The notes beneath the pieces are model-generated. The model was not told where the DNA came from and did no database searches. It was given only the letters and a program-made list of their open reading frames with translations. The translations under genes and the position numbers were made by a program. 64,000 bases of DNA from JANQPX01 sp965222015 (GTDB lineage Bacteria > Pseudomonadota > Alphaproteobacteria > Geminicoccales > Geminicoccaceae): assembly GCA_965222015.1 (NCBI GenBank), contig CBDCTL010000023.1, positions 1 through 64,000 of the forward strand, written 5' to 3'. Positions 32,744 to 42,132 of the stretch are shown piece by piece (the first letter of the stretch is position 1; the number at the start of each line of letters is the position of its first letter).

Positions 32744-34159
32744 ATGAACGAACATGCGGATATCGGCCTGATCGGCCTTGCGGTCATGGGCCAGAACCTC
32801 GCCCTCAACATCGCCGACCACGGCTATCGGGTGGCCGTATTCAATCGCACGGCGGAGCGGACCCGTGCGTTCGTCGACAGCCCGGAGGCGGAGGGACGCC
32901 CGCTGGTTCCGACCTTCGAACTGGCCGAGCTCCTGCAAGTCACAAGAAAGCCGCGGGCGATCGTCATGATGGTCAAGGCGGGCGATCCCGTGGATCAGCA
33001 GATCGAGCAGCTCGTTCCGCTCCTGGAAGCCGGCGACGTGCTGGTGGACGGAGGCAATGCCCGGTACCAGGACACCATCCGGCGGGAAAAGGCGCTCCGC
33101 GAAAAGGGCATCCTTTTCGTCGGCACCGGCATCTCCGGCGGCGAGGACGGCGCGCGTCACGGCCCCTCGATCATGGCCGGCGGCGAGAGCGAGGCGATCG
33201 AACGCATCGCGCCGGTGCTGGAGGCGATTTCGGCCAAGGTCGACGGCGAGCCCTGCTACGCCCACATCGGCAGCGACGGTGCCGGCCATTTCGTGAAGAT
33301 GATGCACAACGGCATCGAATATGCCGACATGCAGCTGATCGCCGAAGCCTACGCCCTGATGAAGGGCCCGGCGGCCATGACCTATCCGGAGATGCGCACC
33401 ACCTTCGCCGCCTGGAACAAGGGCGAGCTCGACAGCTATCTGATCGAGATCACCGCCGACATTCTCGGCAAGTCCGACGACGAGACCGGAAAACCGATGG
33501 CCGAGGTCATTCTCGATCGCGCCGGCCAGAAGGGCACCGGCGGATGGGCGGTGCGCGCAGCCCTCGACTATGGCAGTACCGCGCCGACCATCACGGCCGC
33601 GGTCGAGGCACGCACGATCTCCTCGATGAAGGACGAGCGGGTGCGCGCGGCGACCAGGTTGAAAGGCCCTGCAGCCGCGCTCGATCTCGACGTCGACCGC
33701 TTCGTCGACCAGCTCGAGCTGGCGCTGCTGGCGAGCAAGGTCTGCGCCTATGCCCAGGGCTTCGCGGTGATCGACGCCGCGGCCGCCGGTCACGGCTGGA
33801 CGCTGGACAAGGCCGGTATCGCCAGCATCTGGCGCGGCGGCTGCATCATCCGCGCCCGCCTGCTTCGCCACATCCGAGCCGCCTACGAACGCGATCCGGC
33901 GCTCGCCAACCTGATGCTCGATCCGCATTTCGCGAGCCTTTTGGAGCAGGCGCAGCCGGCTTGGCGCGCGATCGCGGCGCTCGGCATCGAGCAGGGCATC
34001 GCCCTGCCCGCCTTCAGCTCGGCGCTCGCCTATTACGACGGTTATCGCACGGCGGAGCTGCCCGCCAATCTGATCCAGGCTCAGCGGGACTATTTCGGCG
34101 CCCATACCTTCGAGCGCACCGATCGGGAGGGCAGCTTCCACCGCGACTGGTCGGGCTGA
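32744..34159 (+). CDS. gnd: 6-phosphogluconate dehydrogenase
   Basis: A 471-residue enzyme of the oxidative pentose phosphate pathway, converting 6-phosphogluconate to ribulose 5-phosphate with NADP. Visible are the nucleotide-binding start (IGLIGLAVMGQNLALNIADH), the substrate-binding SGGEDGARHGPSIMAGG, and the catalytic GAGHFVKMMHNGIEYADMQ. The C-terminal tail ends with FERTDREGSFHRDWSG, as in the long homodimeric form. ATG 32744 follows GTGGGAACC; an upstream in-frame ATG at 32714 lacks a ribosome site. It is followed after four bases by gluconokinase. Confidence 0.97.
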   Translation: MNEHADIGLIGLAVMGQNLALNIADHGYRVAVFNRTAERTRAFVDSPEAEGRPLVPTFELAELLQVTRKPRAIVMMVKAGDPVDQQIEQLVPLLEAGDVLVDGGNARYQDTIRREKALREKGILFVGTGISGGEDGARHGPSIMAGGESEAIERIAPVLEAISAKVDGEPCYAHIGSDGAGHFVKMMHNGIEYADMQLIAEAYALMKGPAAMTYPEMRTTFAAWNKGELDSYLIEITADILGKSDDETGKPMAEVILDRAGQKGTGGWAVRAALDYGSTAPTITAAVEARTISSMKDERVRAATRLKGPAAALDLDVDRFVDQLELALLASKVCAYAQGFAVIDAAAAGHGWTLDKAGIASIWRGGCIIRARLLRHIRAAYERDPALANLMLDPHFASLLEQAQPAWRAIAALGIEQGIALPAFSSALAYYDGYRTAELPANLIQAQRDYFGAHTFERTDREGSFHRDWSG

Positions 34160-34163
34160 GCCG

Positions 34164-34673
34164 GTGGCCGGGCTGATCGTCGTCGTCATGGGGGTGAGCG
34201 GTGTGGGCAAGACCACGCTGGGCGTGGCGCTCGCCGATCGTCTGAACGCCGAGTTCGCGGAGGGCGACGACTATCACCCCGAAGCGAACGTCGAAAAAAT
34301 GCGAAGCGGACGGCCGCTCGACGACGATGACCGCGGGCCCTGGCTCGATCGCCTGCGCGCCGCGATCGATGGCTGGATCAGGGAGAAGCGGCGCGTGATC
34401 CTCGCCTGCTCGGCCCTGAAGGCGCGTTATCGCGAAAGGCTGAGACCATCAGGCGGCGGCGTTCGTTTCGTCCATCTCGAAGCGCCGAAAGGCTGCATCG
34501 AGCAGCGCCTCGCCGCGCGAAAAGGGCATTACATGCCGGCTTCGCTTCTCGAAAGCCAGCTCAGGACCCTGGAGCCGCCCGCCGACGCGATCGTCGTCGA
34601 TGCCTCCCGGCCGCTCGCCGAAATCCTGAACGAGCTGGAGCCGAAGCTCACGGACGCCGTCTCGAGAAAATGA
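34164..34673 (+). CDS. gntK: Gluconokinase
   Basis: A 169-residue kinase that makes 6-phosphogluconate from gluconate. It has the P-loop MGVSGVGKTTLG near the start, the GDDYHPEANVEKMRSGRPLD substrate region, and the KGHYMPASLLESQLRTLEPP family motif. Length is typical of GntK. The GTG start at 34164 lies just after the gnd stop. Together with gnd it channels gluconate straight into the pentose phosphate pathway. Confidence 0.95.
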   Translation: MAGLIVVVMGVSGVGKTTLGVALADRLNAEFAEGDDYHPEANVEKMRSGRPLDDDDRGPWLDRLRAAIDGWIREKRRVILACSALKARYRERLRPSGGGVRFVHLEAPKGCIEQRLAARKGHYMPASLLESQLRTLEPPADAIVVDASRPLAEILNELEPKLTDAVSRK

Positions 34674-34708
34674 TTTGAACGCCATGCATTCGATCGAAAG
34701 GATCATCC

Positions 34709-36133
34709 ATGAAACGCCTCGCTTTGTTCCTGATCATGCTGACCTCGTCGCTCGCCGCCGAGGAGCATGAATGTGCGATCGCACCCGATCACCCGCTGAT
34801 CGGACCGGCCGACTGGTACGGTCTGTACCTGAATGACAAGAAGGTCGGCCATGCCGAGGAAAGGTTCACGCATGAGGTCGTCGACGACGAGCCGGTCATC
34901 GACATGTTCCTCTACATGGAAATGCAGACGGGAGACGCGGTCGTGACCTTCGAGATGCTGCGGCGCTTCGAATCAGCACCGCCCCACCGTCTGATCGGCG
35001 GCTATCACCAGCAGGAAGACCTGGGCGTGACTTTCCTTCAGCGAGCGGACGGCCTGCTGATCCTGGATCAAGAGGACAACAGCCATACGCTGTCCGATGT
35101 GGATCATACGCTCTGCGACGAGGGCGGCCTCTCGGTCTTTCGCTTTCTCGAATCCGATCCGGAGGTGGGCAGCGGTTTCGAGGTGATGGATTTCGACGTC
35201 ATTCAGCAGATCGAGATGCCGATCACCTATCGGCTGGAGGAGGCGAGCGAGCGGATCATCAGGGGCGTGCGACACAGATTTCATGTCGTGGCGGCAACCT
35301 ATGAGATGGGCGGTCAGTCGATGACCGAGAACACGACCTTTCAGCGGGGCGAAGTCATCAACACCTTCATCGGTGGTTTCGAGCTGCGCAGGGAAAGCGA
35401 GGAGACGGCACGCGCCCCCAATCAGGCGATCGATCTGCTCGCCGAGTTCGAAAAACCGCTGGATCGCCCTCTCACCGATCTCGCGAAGATCGACGCGCTG
35501 ACCCTGAAGGTGACCGTCGGCGAGGCGCAGGGCACCATCGACGACGTTCTGCGCGAGGCGTTTCTGCAGCGGGTCGAGCCGATCGACGACAGGAGCGCGA
35601 TCGTCACGATCGCCGACCATCCGGCACCGAAGGACGACAAGCCGCCGGCCTTCTATCTCCGGTCGACCCCAAGCCATCCCGCCGATCACCCGCGTGTGCG
35701 GGCGCTGCTGGAGGAAGCACTGGCACCGGTCGCGAAGCGCGAGGACGAACACGCCGTGGCCACGACCCTGGTCCGCTTCGTCTCGGAACTGATCGAGGAT
35801 GCGCCGAACGAGCTCTACGGCCACAATTCCTTGTCGGTCCTGAACATCCTCGATCAGCGCATCGGCGACTGTACCGAGCACAGCCAGCTGTTCGTCACCC
35901 TGGCCCGCGCCGCCGGCCTCCCGGCCCGGGAGGTCAATGGCTATGTCTACAACAGCGACCACGGGCGGCCTGCGCTCGCGGGACATATGTGGGCTGAAGT
36001 GATGATCGACGGCGGCTGGATCGGCGTCGATCCCACCTGGGACGAGGTCGTGCTCAACCGCTCTCACGTCCAGACGCGCACCGCCGTCGACCCGAGCCTG
36101 GCCTTCGAGGTGGTCGATATCGTCTATCGCTGA
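34709..36133 (+). CDS. Exported transglutaminase-like cysteine protein
   Basis: A 474-residue protein with a signal peptide (about 1-17). The first 300 residues are a mixed domain I do not recognise. The C-terminal transglutaminase core has the Cys-His-Asp triad: QRIGDCTEHSQLFVTLARAA (Cys), ALAGHMWAEVMID (His) and GVDPTWDEV (Asp). Bacterial members act as proteases or amidases in the periplasm. ATG 34709 follows AAAGGATC. It lies 35 bp after gntK and may be its third operon member, though the functions have no obvious link. Confidence 0.85.
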   Translation: MKRLALFLIMLTSSLAAEEHECAIAPDHPLIGPADWYGLYLNDKKVGHAEERFTHEVVDDEPVIDMFLYMEMQTGDAVVTFEMLRRFESAPPHRLIGGYHQQEDLGVTFLQRADGLLILDQEDNSHTLSDVDHTLCDEGGLSVFRFLESDPEVGSGFEVMDFDVIQQIEMPITYRLEEASERIIRGVRHRFHVVAATYEMGGQSMTENTTFQRGEVINTFIGGFELRRESEETARAPNQAIDLLAEFEKPLDRPLTDLAKIDALTLKVTVGEAQGTIDDVLREAFLQRVEPIDDRSAIVTIADHPAPKDDKPPAFYLRSTPSHPADHPRVRALLEEALAPVAKREDEHAVATTLVRFVSELIEDAPNELYGHNSLSVLNILDQRIGDCTEHSQLFVTLARAAGLPAREVNGYVYNSDHGRPALAGHMWAEVMIDGGWIGVDPTWDEVVLNRSHVQTRTAVDPSLAFEVVDIVYR

Positions 36134-36276
36134 TGCCTGGATCTATCGCTGACACCCGGCCGCCTCGCGGCCGGAGCCTTGCCGCCCGGACGCTCGCCCT
36201 CTAGATTGCCGCGCCGACGGTCCTGCCGACGATGGCCGTCCGATCCGAGGTCTGTCCGATCCATGCACGCAGCATC

Positions 36277-37434
36277 ATGACCCAAGGCCCGCCGAGCGGC
36301 GCCCTCGACGTCCGGCCGGTGTCCGGGCGCGCCGACCTTGCGGCGTTCATCGATCTGCCGAACCGGCTCTATCGCGGGCGACCCGGCTACGTGCCGCCGC
36401 TCGCCGTCGAGCGCGACGAGACCCTGAACCCGAAGAAGAACGCCTATTACAGGCATGCGGACGGCAGGTACTGGCTGGCCTTTCGGGACGGACGGCCGGT
36501 CGGGCGGATCAGCGCGCAGATCGATCGGCTGCACCTCGAGCGCCACGGCGACGACGCCGGCCATTTCGGCCTGCTCGACGCCGAGGACGATCAGGCGGTC
36601 TTCGACGCCCTGCTCGCGGCCGCCGAAGCCTGGCTCGTAGAGCGCGGCATGAAGCGGGTGCGCGGCCCCTTCAATCTCTCGATCAACGAGGAATGTGGTC
36701 TTCTGGTCGACGGTTTCGATCACCCGGCCATGCTGCTCATGCCGTTCGCCCCGGACTATGCCGGGCGCCGGCTGGAGGGACGAGGTTACGAGAAGGCGAA
36801 GGATCTCCTGGCCTACAGCCTCGACATCGTGGAGGGGATCAGGGTTCCGGGCGAGCGCCTGCTGGACCGGGTGAGCCGGGAGGCGCGGATCGCCGTGCGG
36901 CCGGTGGAGATGCGCCGCTACAAGGCGGAGCTCGGCGTCGTGCTCGACATTTTCAACGACGCCTGGTCCGACAATTGGGGGTTCGTCCCGTTCACCGACG
37001 ACGAGATGCGCCAGATCGCCAAGGGCATGCGTCCGCTCGTGCGCCCGAATCTCAACTACATCGCGGAGGTCGACGGCGAGCCCGCCGCGATGATCATCTG
37101 CCTTCCGAACCTGATGGAGATCATCGGCGATCTGGAGGGACGCCTTTTGCCGTTCGGCTGGGCGAAGCTGCTCTGGCGCCTGAAGACCCATCGTTTTCAA
37201 AGCTGCCGCGTGCCGCTGATGGGCATCCGCCAGCGCTTTCAAGGGGGGATGATCGGCGCGGCGCTGCTGCCGCTGCTCTTGAAATCGCTCCATCGCGGGT
37301 TGCTTGACGAGGGTATCGCCAGGGTCGAGATGTCCTGGATTCTCGATGACAACATGCCGATGCGCCGGATTCTGGAGGGGCTTGGCGCCGATGCCTATCG
37401 CACCTATCGGCTGTTCGAAAAGCCGCTTTCTTGA
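36277..37434 (+). CDS. GNAT-fold acyltransferase-like protein
   Basis: About 385 residues. It begins PVSGRADLAAFIDLPNRLYR and has GNAT-like features: PVGRISAQIDRL, MKRVRGPFNLSINEECGLLV, and a C-terminal half ending in VEMSWILDDNMPMRRILEGL followed by YRLFEKPLS. Proteins of this type are widespread in alphaproteobacteria next to sugar or lipid-headgroup nucleotidyltransferases. The start is uncertain: ATG 36277 gives the conserved beginning, but ATG 36232 is also in frame and neither has a clear ribosome site. Its end overlaps the next gene (TTGA). Confidence 0.75.
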   Translation: MTQGPPSGALDVRPVSGRADLAAFIDLPNRLYRGRPGYVPPLAVERDETLNPKKNAYYRHADGRYWLAFRDGRPVGRISAQIDRLHLERHGDDAGHFGLLDAEDDQAVFDALLAAAEAWLVERGMKRVRGPFNLSINEECGLLVDGFDHPAMLLMPFAPDYAGRRLEGRGYEKAKDLLAYSLDIVEGIRVPGERLLDRVSREARIAVRPVEMRRYKAELGVVLDIFNDAWSDNWGFVPFTDDEMRQIAKGMRPLVRPNLNYIAEVDGEPAAMIICLPNLMEIIGDLEGRLLPFGWAKLLWRLKTHRFQSCRVPLMGIRQRFQGGMIGAALLPLLLKSLHRGLLDEGIARVEMSWILDDNMPMRRILEGLGADAYRTYRLFEKPLS

Positions 37435-38246
37435 GCCTCGTGCCTAGCCATGCCCTGGTGCTTGCCGGCTCGCGCGGGCCGACCGATCCGGTGGCCGCGT
37501 CCAGAGGGCTCGCGCACAAGGCGCTGGTGCCGGTCGACGGCGTGCCGATGCTGGAGCGCGTGGTCGCCACCCTGTTCGAAAGCGAGGGCATCGAGCATGT
37601 CATCCTCCTGGCCGATGAGGCGCTGATCGACCACGGCTTCGGTCCGCGCGTCACGGCCGGGATCGAGCGCGGCCGGATCACGCTCGCCGAGCCCGCCTCG
37701 TCGCCGAGCGAGAGCGTCGAGCGGGTGCTGGAGGGGCTCGACGACGATGGGTTTCCGCTTCTCGTGACCACCGCGGATCACCCGCTGCTCACCGTCGAGA
37801 TGGTCGAGCATTTCTGCAGCTTCGCGCCGGGTGGCGCCGATTTCGCAGTCGGCCTCGCCGAGGCGGCGACGGTTCAACGGGACCATCCGGACGCGATCCG
37901 AACCTTCTATCGCTTCCGGGACGGACGTTACAGCGGCTGCAACCTCTTTCTCCTGGCGACGTCGAAGGCGCGGCGCGTGGTGGCATTCTGGCGGCAGATG
38001 GAACGCCATCGAAAGCGGCCCTGGTGCCTGATCGCCGCAGTCGGGCTCCCGCCGCTACTGCGCTTCGCGGTCGGCAGGCTCGACCTCGAAGGCGCGCTTC
38101 GCCATCTTTCCTCGAAAGTCGGCGCCGAGATCGGCATGGTCGCCATGCCGTTCGCCGAAGCGGCGATCGACGTCGACAAGCCCGCCGATCTCGATCTTGC
38201 CGAGGCGGTGCTAAGAGCCCGAAGCGAGGGCGGCGCTATCGGATGA
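37431..38246 (+). CDS. MobA-like nucleotidyltransferase
   Basis: A 271-residue protein with the NTP-transferase fold. The start LVLAGSRGPTDPVAASRGLA replaces the usual glycine-rich GGxG-T/S-R loop, and FPLLVTTADHPLLTVEMVEH carries the metal-binding Asp. The start is TTG 37431, overlapping the upstream stop. Its 3' end overlaps the convergent nucleotidyltransferase by 36 bp. Its substrate is unknown; given the paired genes, activation of a lipid or polysaccharide headgroup is a reasonable guess. Confidence 0.8.
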   Translation: MSLVPSHALVLAGSRGPTDPVAASRGLAHKALVPVDGVPMLERVVATLFESEGIEHVILLADEALIDHGFGPRVTAGIERGRITLAEPASSPSESVERVLEGLDDDGFPLLVTTADHPLLTVEMVEHFCSFAPGGADFAVGLAEAATVQRDHPDAIRTFYRFRDGRYSGCNLFLLATSKARRVVAFWRQMERHRKRPWCLIAAVGLPPLLRFAVGRLDLEGALRHLSSKVGAEIGMVAMPFAEAAIDVDKPADLDLAEAVLRARSEGGAIG

Positions 38247-38984
38247 AGGCAGATCATCCGCCCAGGAGGTCACCATGTGGCGGGCGCGCTCCAGATCCTC
38301 GAGAAAATCCACCTCGCCCCATTCCCTGCCCTCGATCGAGGCGACGCTGACCACGCCGGTCTTGGCCAGGCGGTCGATCACCTTGAGATACCAGGTCTTG
38401 GTGCCTTCGGGCGTATGCATGAACTGGTCGAGCATGTCGGCGAACAGCGCCGGCCCCTTGCCTCGGAACAGCAGCATGCCGATGGATTCGCCGTTCGTGG
38501 TCTCCGCCGGCAGGGACTTGCCGACCGCCACCAGCCGATCACCCTCGATTTCGACCTTCATGTCGTCGCTGTCGTAGCAGGGCTTGCGATCGATGGTGAT
38601 GGTGATCGGCGCCTGCGGGCTCGAAAGCACGCTGCGCAGCACGTCGGGCTCGAACAGCGTGTCGCCGTTCAGGACGAGAAAGTCCCGATCCATCTCGTAA
38701 CGGGCCAGCCAGCAGCTCGCGAGGTTGTCGGCCACCTTGAAGAACGGGTTGAACACCGTCCTGATCGCGAGGCCGGGCCGGCGCCAGCGATCGAGCACGG
38801 CGTCGACCTTGTCGCTGCGATAGCCGGTGACCACCACCACCTCGTCGACGCCGCAGGCGGCCAGTGCGTGAAGCTGCCATTCGATGAGGCTCAGCGGCCC
38901 GAGCGGCAGCAGGCATTTCGGGGTTTCCGCGGTCAGCGGCAGCAGACGCGATCCCTGACCGGCACTTAAGATGAGCGCTTTCAT
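38211..38984 (-). CDS. Sugar/phosphocholine-type nucleotidyltransferase
   Basis: A 257-residue protein. It opens with MKALILSAGQGSRLLPLTAE and PKCLLPLGPLSLIEWQLHAL, the classic nucleotidyltransferase signature, and has FLVLNGDTLFEPDVLRSVLS with the catalytic Asp. It resembles the LicC/phosphocholine or inositol-phosphate cytidylyltransferase group. ATG 38984 is the conserved start. It converges on the MobA-like gene with overlapping ends. Cytidylyltransferase versus uridylyltransferase activity cannot be told by eye. Confidence 0.88.
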   Translation of the reverse strand: MKALILSAGQGSRLLPLTAETPKCLLPLGPLSLIEWQLHALAACGVDEVVVVTGYRSDKVDAVLDRWRRPGLAIRTVFNPFFKVADNLASCWLARYEMDRDFLVLNGDTLFEPDVLRSVLSSPQAPITITIDRKPCYDSDDMKVEIEGDRLVAVGKSLPAETTNGESIGMLLFRGKGPALFADMLDQFMHTPEGTKTWYLKVIDRLAKTGVVSVASIEGREWGEVDFLEDLERARHMVTSWADDLPSSDSAALASGS

Positions 38985-39098
38985 GTCCGCTCTCTTAGCG
39001 CGGCCGCTTCGCCATTGTCGAGAGTGACAGCTGGATCGACGGCCGTCCAATTGCGACATCGATGTATCGGCGGCACCACAGCCTCCGCGCCACGCTGT

Positions 39099-39830
39099 TC
39101 AGGCGCCGAGACGGGTCAGGCGCTCGAGACGTGACGGCCAGGTCGACGAAATCGGACGCGACCAGGTCGAAGGCGTGGTCCGGCCCGAGGTCCTTGGTCT
39201 GCGACCGGCCCGTACTCGGTCGGGCGCGGGATGAAGGCGGTCTTCATGCCGGTCGCGGCGGCGGCTACCAGATCGTCGTTGTGGGCGGCGACCATCATGC
39301 ACGCGCCGGGATCGAGATCGAGGAGTGCGGCCGCGCGCCGATAGGCCTCGGGATCGGGCTTGTAGGCGTTCGCGACCTCGGCGCCGAGGATGGCGTCCCA
39401 CGGCAGGCGCCCATGCTTGGCGAGATTGACCATGAGCGCAACATTGCCGTTGGAAAGCGTCGCCAGAATATAGCGCCGCTTCAGGCGTTCGAGCCCCTCG
39501 ACGACGTCCGGCCAGGGCGTCAGCCGGTGCCAGACGCTGTTCAGCCGATCGACGGTCGCATCGGCAACGCCCCGGATCGCGAAGGCGTCCAGAACCTCGA
39601 GGAGGTTTTCCCGATGCAGCACGTCCAGCTTGACGAAGGGACGCCTGCCGGCGCGCACCGCCTCCATGGACGGCTGATAGCGGGCGCGCCAGGCAAGCGC
39701 GAACGCCTGTCCGTCCACTTTCGAAGCCCTCGTCCGCGAGCAGGGTTTCCGCCTCCCGCGCGATGCTGTTTCGCCAGTCGACCACCGTGCCGAAGACATC
39801 GAAGGTCAGCGCCTTGACATGCTCGTCCAT
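39099..39830 (-). pseudogene. Haloacid dehalogenase-type hydrolase with three frameshifts
   Basis: From ATG 39830 the first frame reads KALTFDVFGTVVDWRNSIAR, the catalytic start of type II haloacid dehalogenases. Around 39728 homology moves to a second frame (RRYILATLSNGNVALMVNLA, then GAEVANAYKPDPEAYRRAAA). Near 39200 it moves to a third (KDLGPDHAFDLVASDFVDLA), and near 39125 back to the first (RLERLTRLGA-stop). Each step corresponds to one extra base, so the three together restore the original frame and stop. All motifs survive at residue level. Recent decay or repeated sequencing errors are both possible. Confidence 0.85.
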
Positions 39831-40036
39831 CGCATCAGCCCTCGCCATTCCATCCCGACCAGTCTGGCGGAAAAACCGTCGGAGGTAAAGCCGGACCGCC
39901 CTTCGCCCACTTCGATCTTCGGCTCCGGAGTTCGCGTCTTTGGCGCATTGCGCGCGGGGTTACATCATGTACCATCCTTCGGGACCGGGCCGATGGAGAG
40001 TGCTGATCGAGCGCCGAACGAGAGTGTGATCGAACG

Positions 40037-40491
40037 ATGACCAAGCTTCACTTCGACGATCTCGAAGCCGGGCAGACCTATCGGCTGGGCAGCCGGACGC
40101 TCGACGAGGACGAGATCGTCGCCTCCGCCGAGCTCTACGACCCGCAGCCGTTTCACATCGACCGCGAAGCGGCCGCAGCTTCCATCTATGGCGGGGTGAT
40201 CGCGAGCGGCTGGCAGACGGTCTGCGTGTTCATGCGCCTTTTCGTCGATGGCATGCTGGCGCGCGCCGAGGGCATGGGGTCACCTGGCGTGGACGAGCTC
40301 CGCTGGCTGAAGCTGGTCCGTCCGGGCGATCGTCTGGAAGGGCGCGTGGACGTGCTCGAAGTGCGGCCCAGCCGCTCCAAACCGGATCGCGGACTGGCCA
40401 GGCTTGCGCTGCAGCATGACCGGCACCGTCCGGCGACGAGGTGCTGACTTTCATCGCCAATGTCTTGTTTCGAAAGCGCAAAACAGGCTAA
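40037..40491 (+). pseudogene. MaoC-like dehydratase with a frameshifted C-terminus
   Basis: The first 115 codons read a clean MaoC hotdog domain: LEAGQTYRLGSRTLDEDEIV, then AELYDPQPFHIDREAAAASI with the hydratase Asp/His motif, then GVIASGWQTVCVFMRLFVD. After SRSKPDRGLARL the expected C-terminal strands appear in other frames, including MTGTVR and GDEVLTFIANVLFRKRKTG ending at the TAA 40489-40491. The uninterrupted frame stops at 40447 with an unrelated tail. The enzyme would be an enoyl-CoA hydratase-like protein if the frame were intact. Confidence 0.75.
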
Positions 40492-40599
40492 AAGCGCAGA
40501 ATCCAAGCCCGAATCGATGGATCGATGTTCTCGATGTCTGCCATCGACGATGGCCGTATCGGGAGGTCTCTGTTGAGCCGGATCGATCATAAGCCTTCG

Positions 40600-40935
40600 A
40601 TGTCGAACGCGGACCGGGCAAGCGGCGCCTGGCGTGCAGGTTTCATCGTCACGACCTTCCTGGGATCGCTGCACATCCAGCAGATGACGCAGGCGCAAAC
40701 CCCGAACGGCGCGGCCACCTCGGCAGAGGAGGGCGGCGAGCTTTCCGCCATGGATCGCGGCAAAATGCGCCTCAACCTTCTGATGACCCTGACCGACAAC
40801 GAGCTCGAGGAGGCGAACCTTGCGCCAGTCGCAGCTCGCCAGTTGGAAGCCGCCGGCCTGGATCAGGAACGTCGAAAGATGCAGCAAGGAGCCGAAAGCC
40901 GGCACCAGGGCGGAAGAGCGACGGACTCGCCGTGA
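40600..40935 (+). CDS. Hypothetical exported protein, 111 residues
   Basis: A short protein with a signal-like N-terminus (RAGFIVTTFLGSLHIQQMTQ, possible cut near TQA-QT) and a polar, helical remainder (LNLLMTLTDNELEEANLAPV). An ATG at 40525 is also in frame. Its stop overlaps the GTG start of the next gene. The two together would make a sensible single exported coiled-coil plus peptidoglycan-binding protein, so this may be the detached N-terminus of that protein. Confidence 0.5.
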   Translation: MSNADRASGAWRAGFIVTTFLGSLHIQQMTQAQTPNGAATSAEEGGELSAMDRGKMRLNLLMTLTDNELEEANLAPVAARQLEAAGLDQERRKMQQGAESRHQGGRATDSP

Positions 40936-41723
40936 TCGACGAGCGGCTTGAGCAGATCGATCGGGAAATGGCCGACGTCAATGCACGGCTGTCCGAGATC
41001 GACGCCGAGCGCGCCGACCTGCAGCGCCGGATCGACGAGGCGAACGGCGTGGTTCGCGAGGCCGGAACCGTGCGCGGCAGCAGCGTCGACGAGGCCAGCC
41101 TGTGGCTGGACGGCAAGCGCCGGGTTCAGGAGGCGCTGGTCTATCTCGGCGGCTACAACGCGCTGATCGATGGTGATTTCGGCCCGCGCACGCGCGAGGC
41201 GGTCTCCGTCTACCAGGCGAGCCGGAACGCCGACACGACCGGTGTCCTCACCGAAGACGAGGAGGCGGCCCTTCTGGAGGAGGCGGACAGGCTACGGGCC
41301 CGCTACGGCATGCGGACGATCGAGGACCCGGAGCTCGGTCTTCGCGTGAGCTATCCGAGCGGTCTCCTGTCCGAACAGGCCGACGCGACGTCCGACGGTC
41401 GCCGCTACCTCACGACCGACGGCGAGGGCGAGCTCCAGCTCACCTCGGTCGCCGACGCCGGTTCGACGGCAGGCGACCTGTCCGCCGTTTACGACCAGCT
41501 GATCGGCCGCTACGAAGTCCAGTATCGGCGAAAGCGGGACGACTGGTTCGTGGTCGCCGGTCTCGCCGAGGATGGCCGCGTGGTCTACGATACGGCACGT
41601 CTGAACGGCGAAAGGATGATCCGCGCGCGCCTCACCTATCCGGCCGAATGGCGGGATCTCTGGTCGCCCTTCGCCGTGATCATGTTCAACAGCTTCGAGC
41701 CGGTCTCCACGGGCGAAAGCTGA
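40932..41723 (+). CDS. Peptidoglycan-binding domain protein with N-terminal coiled coil
   Basis: A 263-residue protein. Residues 1-40 are a coiled coil (RLEQIDREMADVNARLSEID and onward). Residues about 56-110 form a PG_binding_1 domain (VQEALVYLGGYNALIDGDFG, then TREAVSVYQ). A C-terminal domain of about 140 residues follows that I do not recognise. There is no signal peptide of its own; the GTG start at 40932 overlaps the upstream gene, which has one. Peptidoglycan binding would require export, so the split is odd. Confidence 0.75.
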   Translation: MIDERLEQIDREMADVNARLSEIDAERADLQRRIDEANGVVREAGTVRGSSVDEASLWLDGKRRVQEALVYLGGYNALIDGDFGPRTREAVSVYQASRNADTTGVLTEDEEAALLEEADRLRARYGMRTIEDPELGLRVSYPSGLLSEQADATSDGRRYLTTDGEGELQLTSVADAGSTAGDLSAVYDQLIGRYEVQYRRKRDDWFVVAGLAEDGRVVYDTARLNGERMIRARLTYPAEWRDLWSPFAVIMFNSFEPVSTGES

Positions 41724-41759
41724 TTTTGCCGTCCTGGCCGCGACGACGGGCCGGCGGTG

Positions 41760-41984
41760 TCAGCTTTCCGGCGGCTCCTCCTCCATCCTGCGCGGCACGG
41801 TGCCGCGCGGCGGCACGAGTTCCACCGACGAGGGCACGGCGATGATTTCGGCGAGCAGGCTGCCGACGAGCTCGGTATGGACCTTGCCGCCGCCGCGCTC
41901 GGCGACGAAGGCGATCGCATCTTCCAGGCTGTCGAACAGCTCCGCGTCAACGGAGCAGCGGGTGTTGTCTTGCGGCGTGTTCAT
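41760..41984 (-). CDS. Hypothetical protein, 74 residues
   Basis: A small acidic protein with a helical centre (CSVDAELFDSLEDAIAFVAE) and a Pro/Glu-rich tail. ATG 41984 gives MNTPQDN; an upstream in-frame ATG exists at 41996. The ribosome site is weak. Codon usage is consistent with neighbouring genes. I recognise no family. Confidence 0.5.
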   Translation of the reverse strand: MNTPQDNTRCSVDAELFDSLEDAIAFVAERGGGKVHTELVGSLLAEIIAVPSSVELVPPRGTVPRRMEEEPPES

Positions 41985-42132
41985 GGCGCGCATCATCGGC
42001 CGAAATGTTTAAATCAAGGTTAACCGAACTTCATGAAAAACGCGCGATCGACAACGAGCCCGCCGAGCCGAATTTTTTCAGCACAGGCTGCTTGGGGATG
42101 CACGGCCGACCGCCGGGCGCCAGGTTGAGGCC

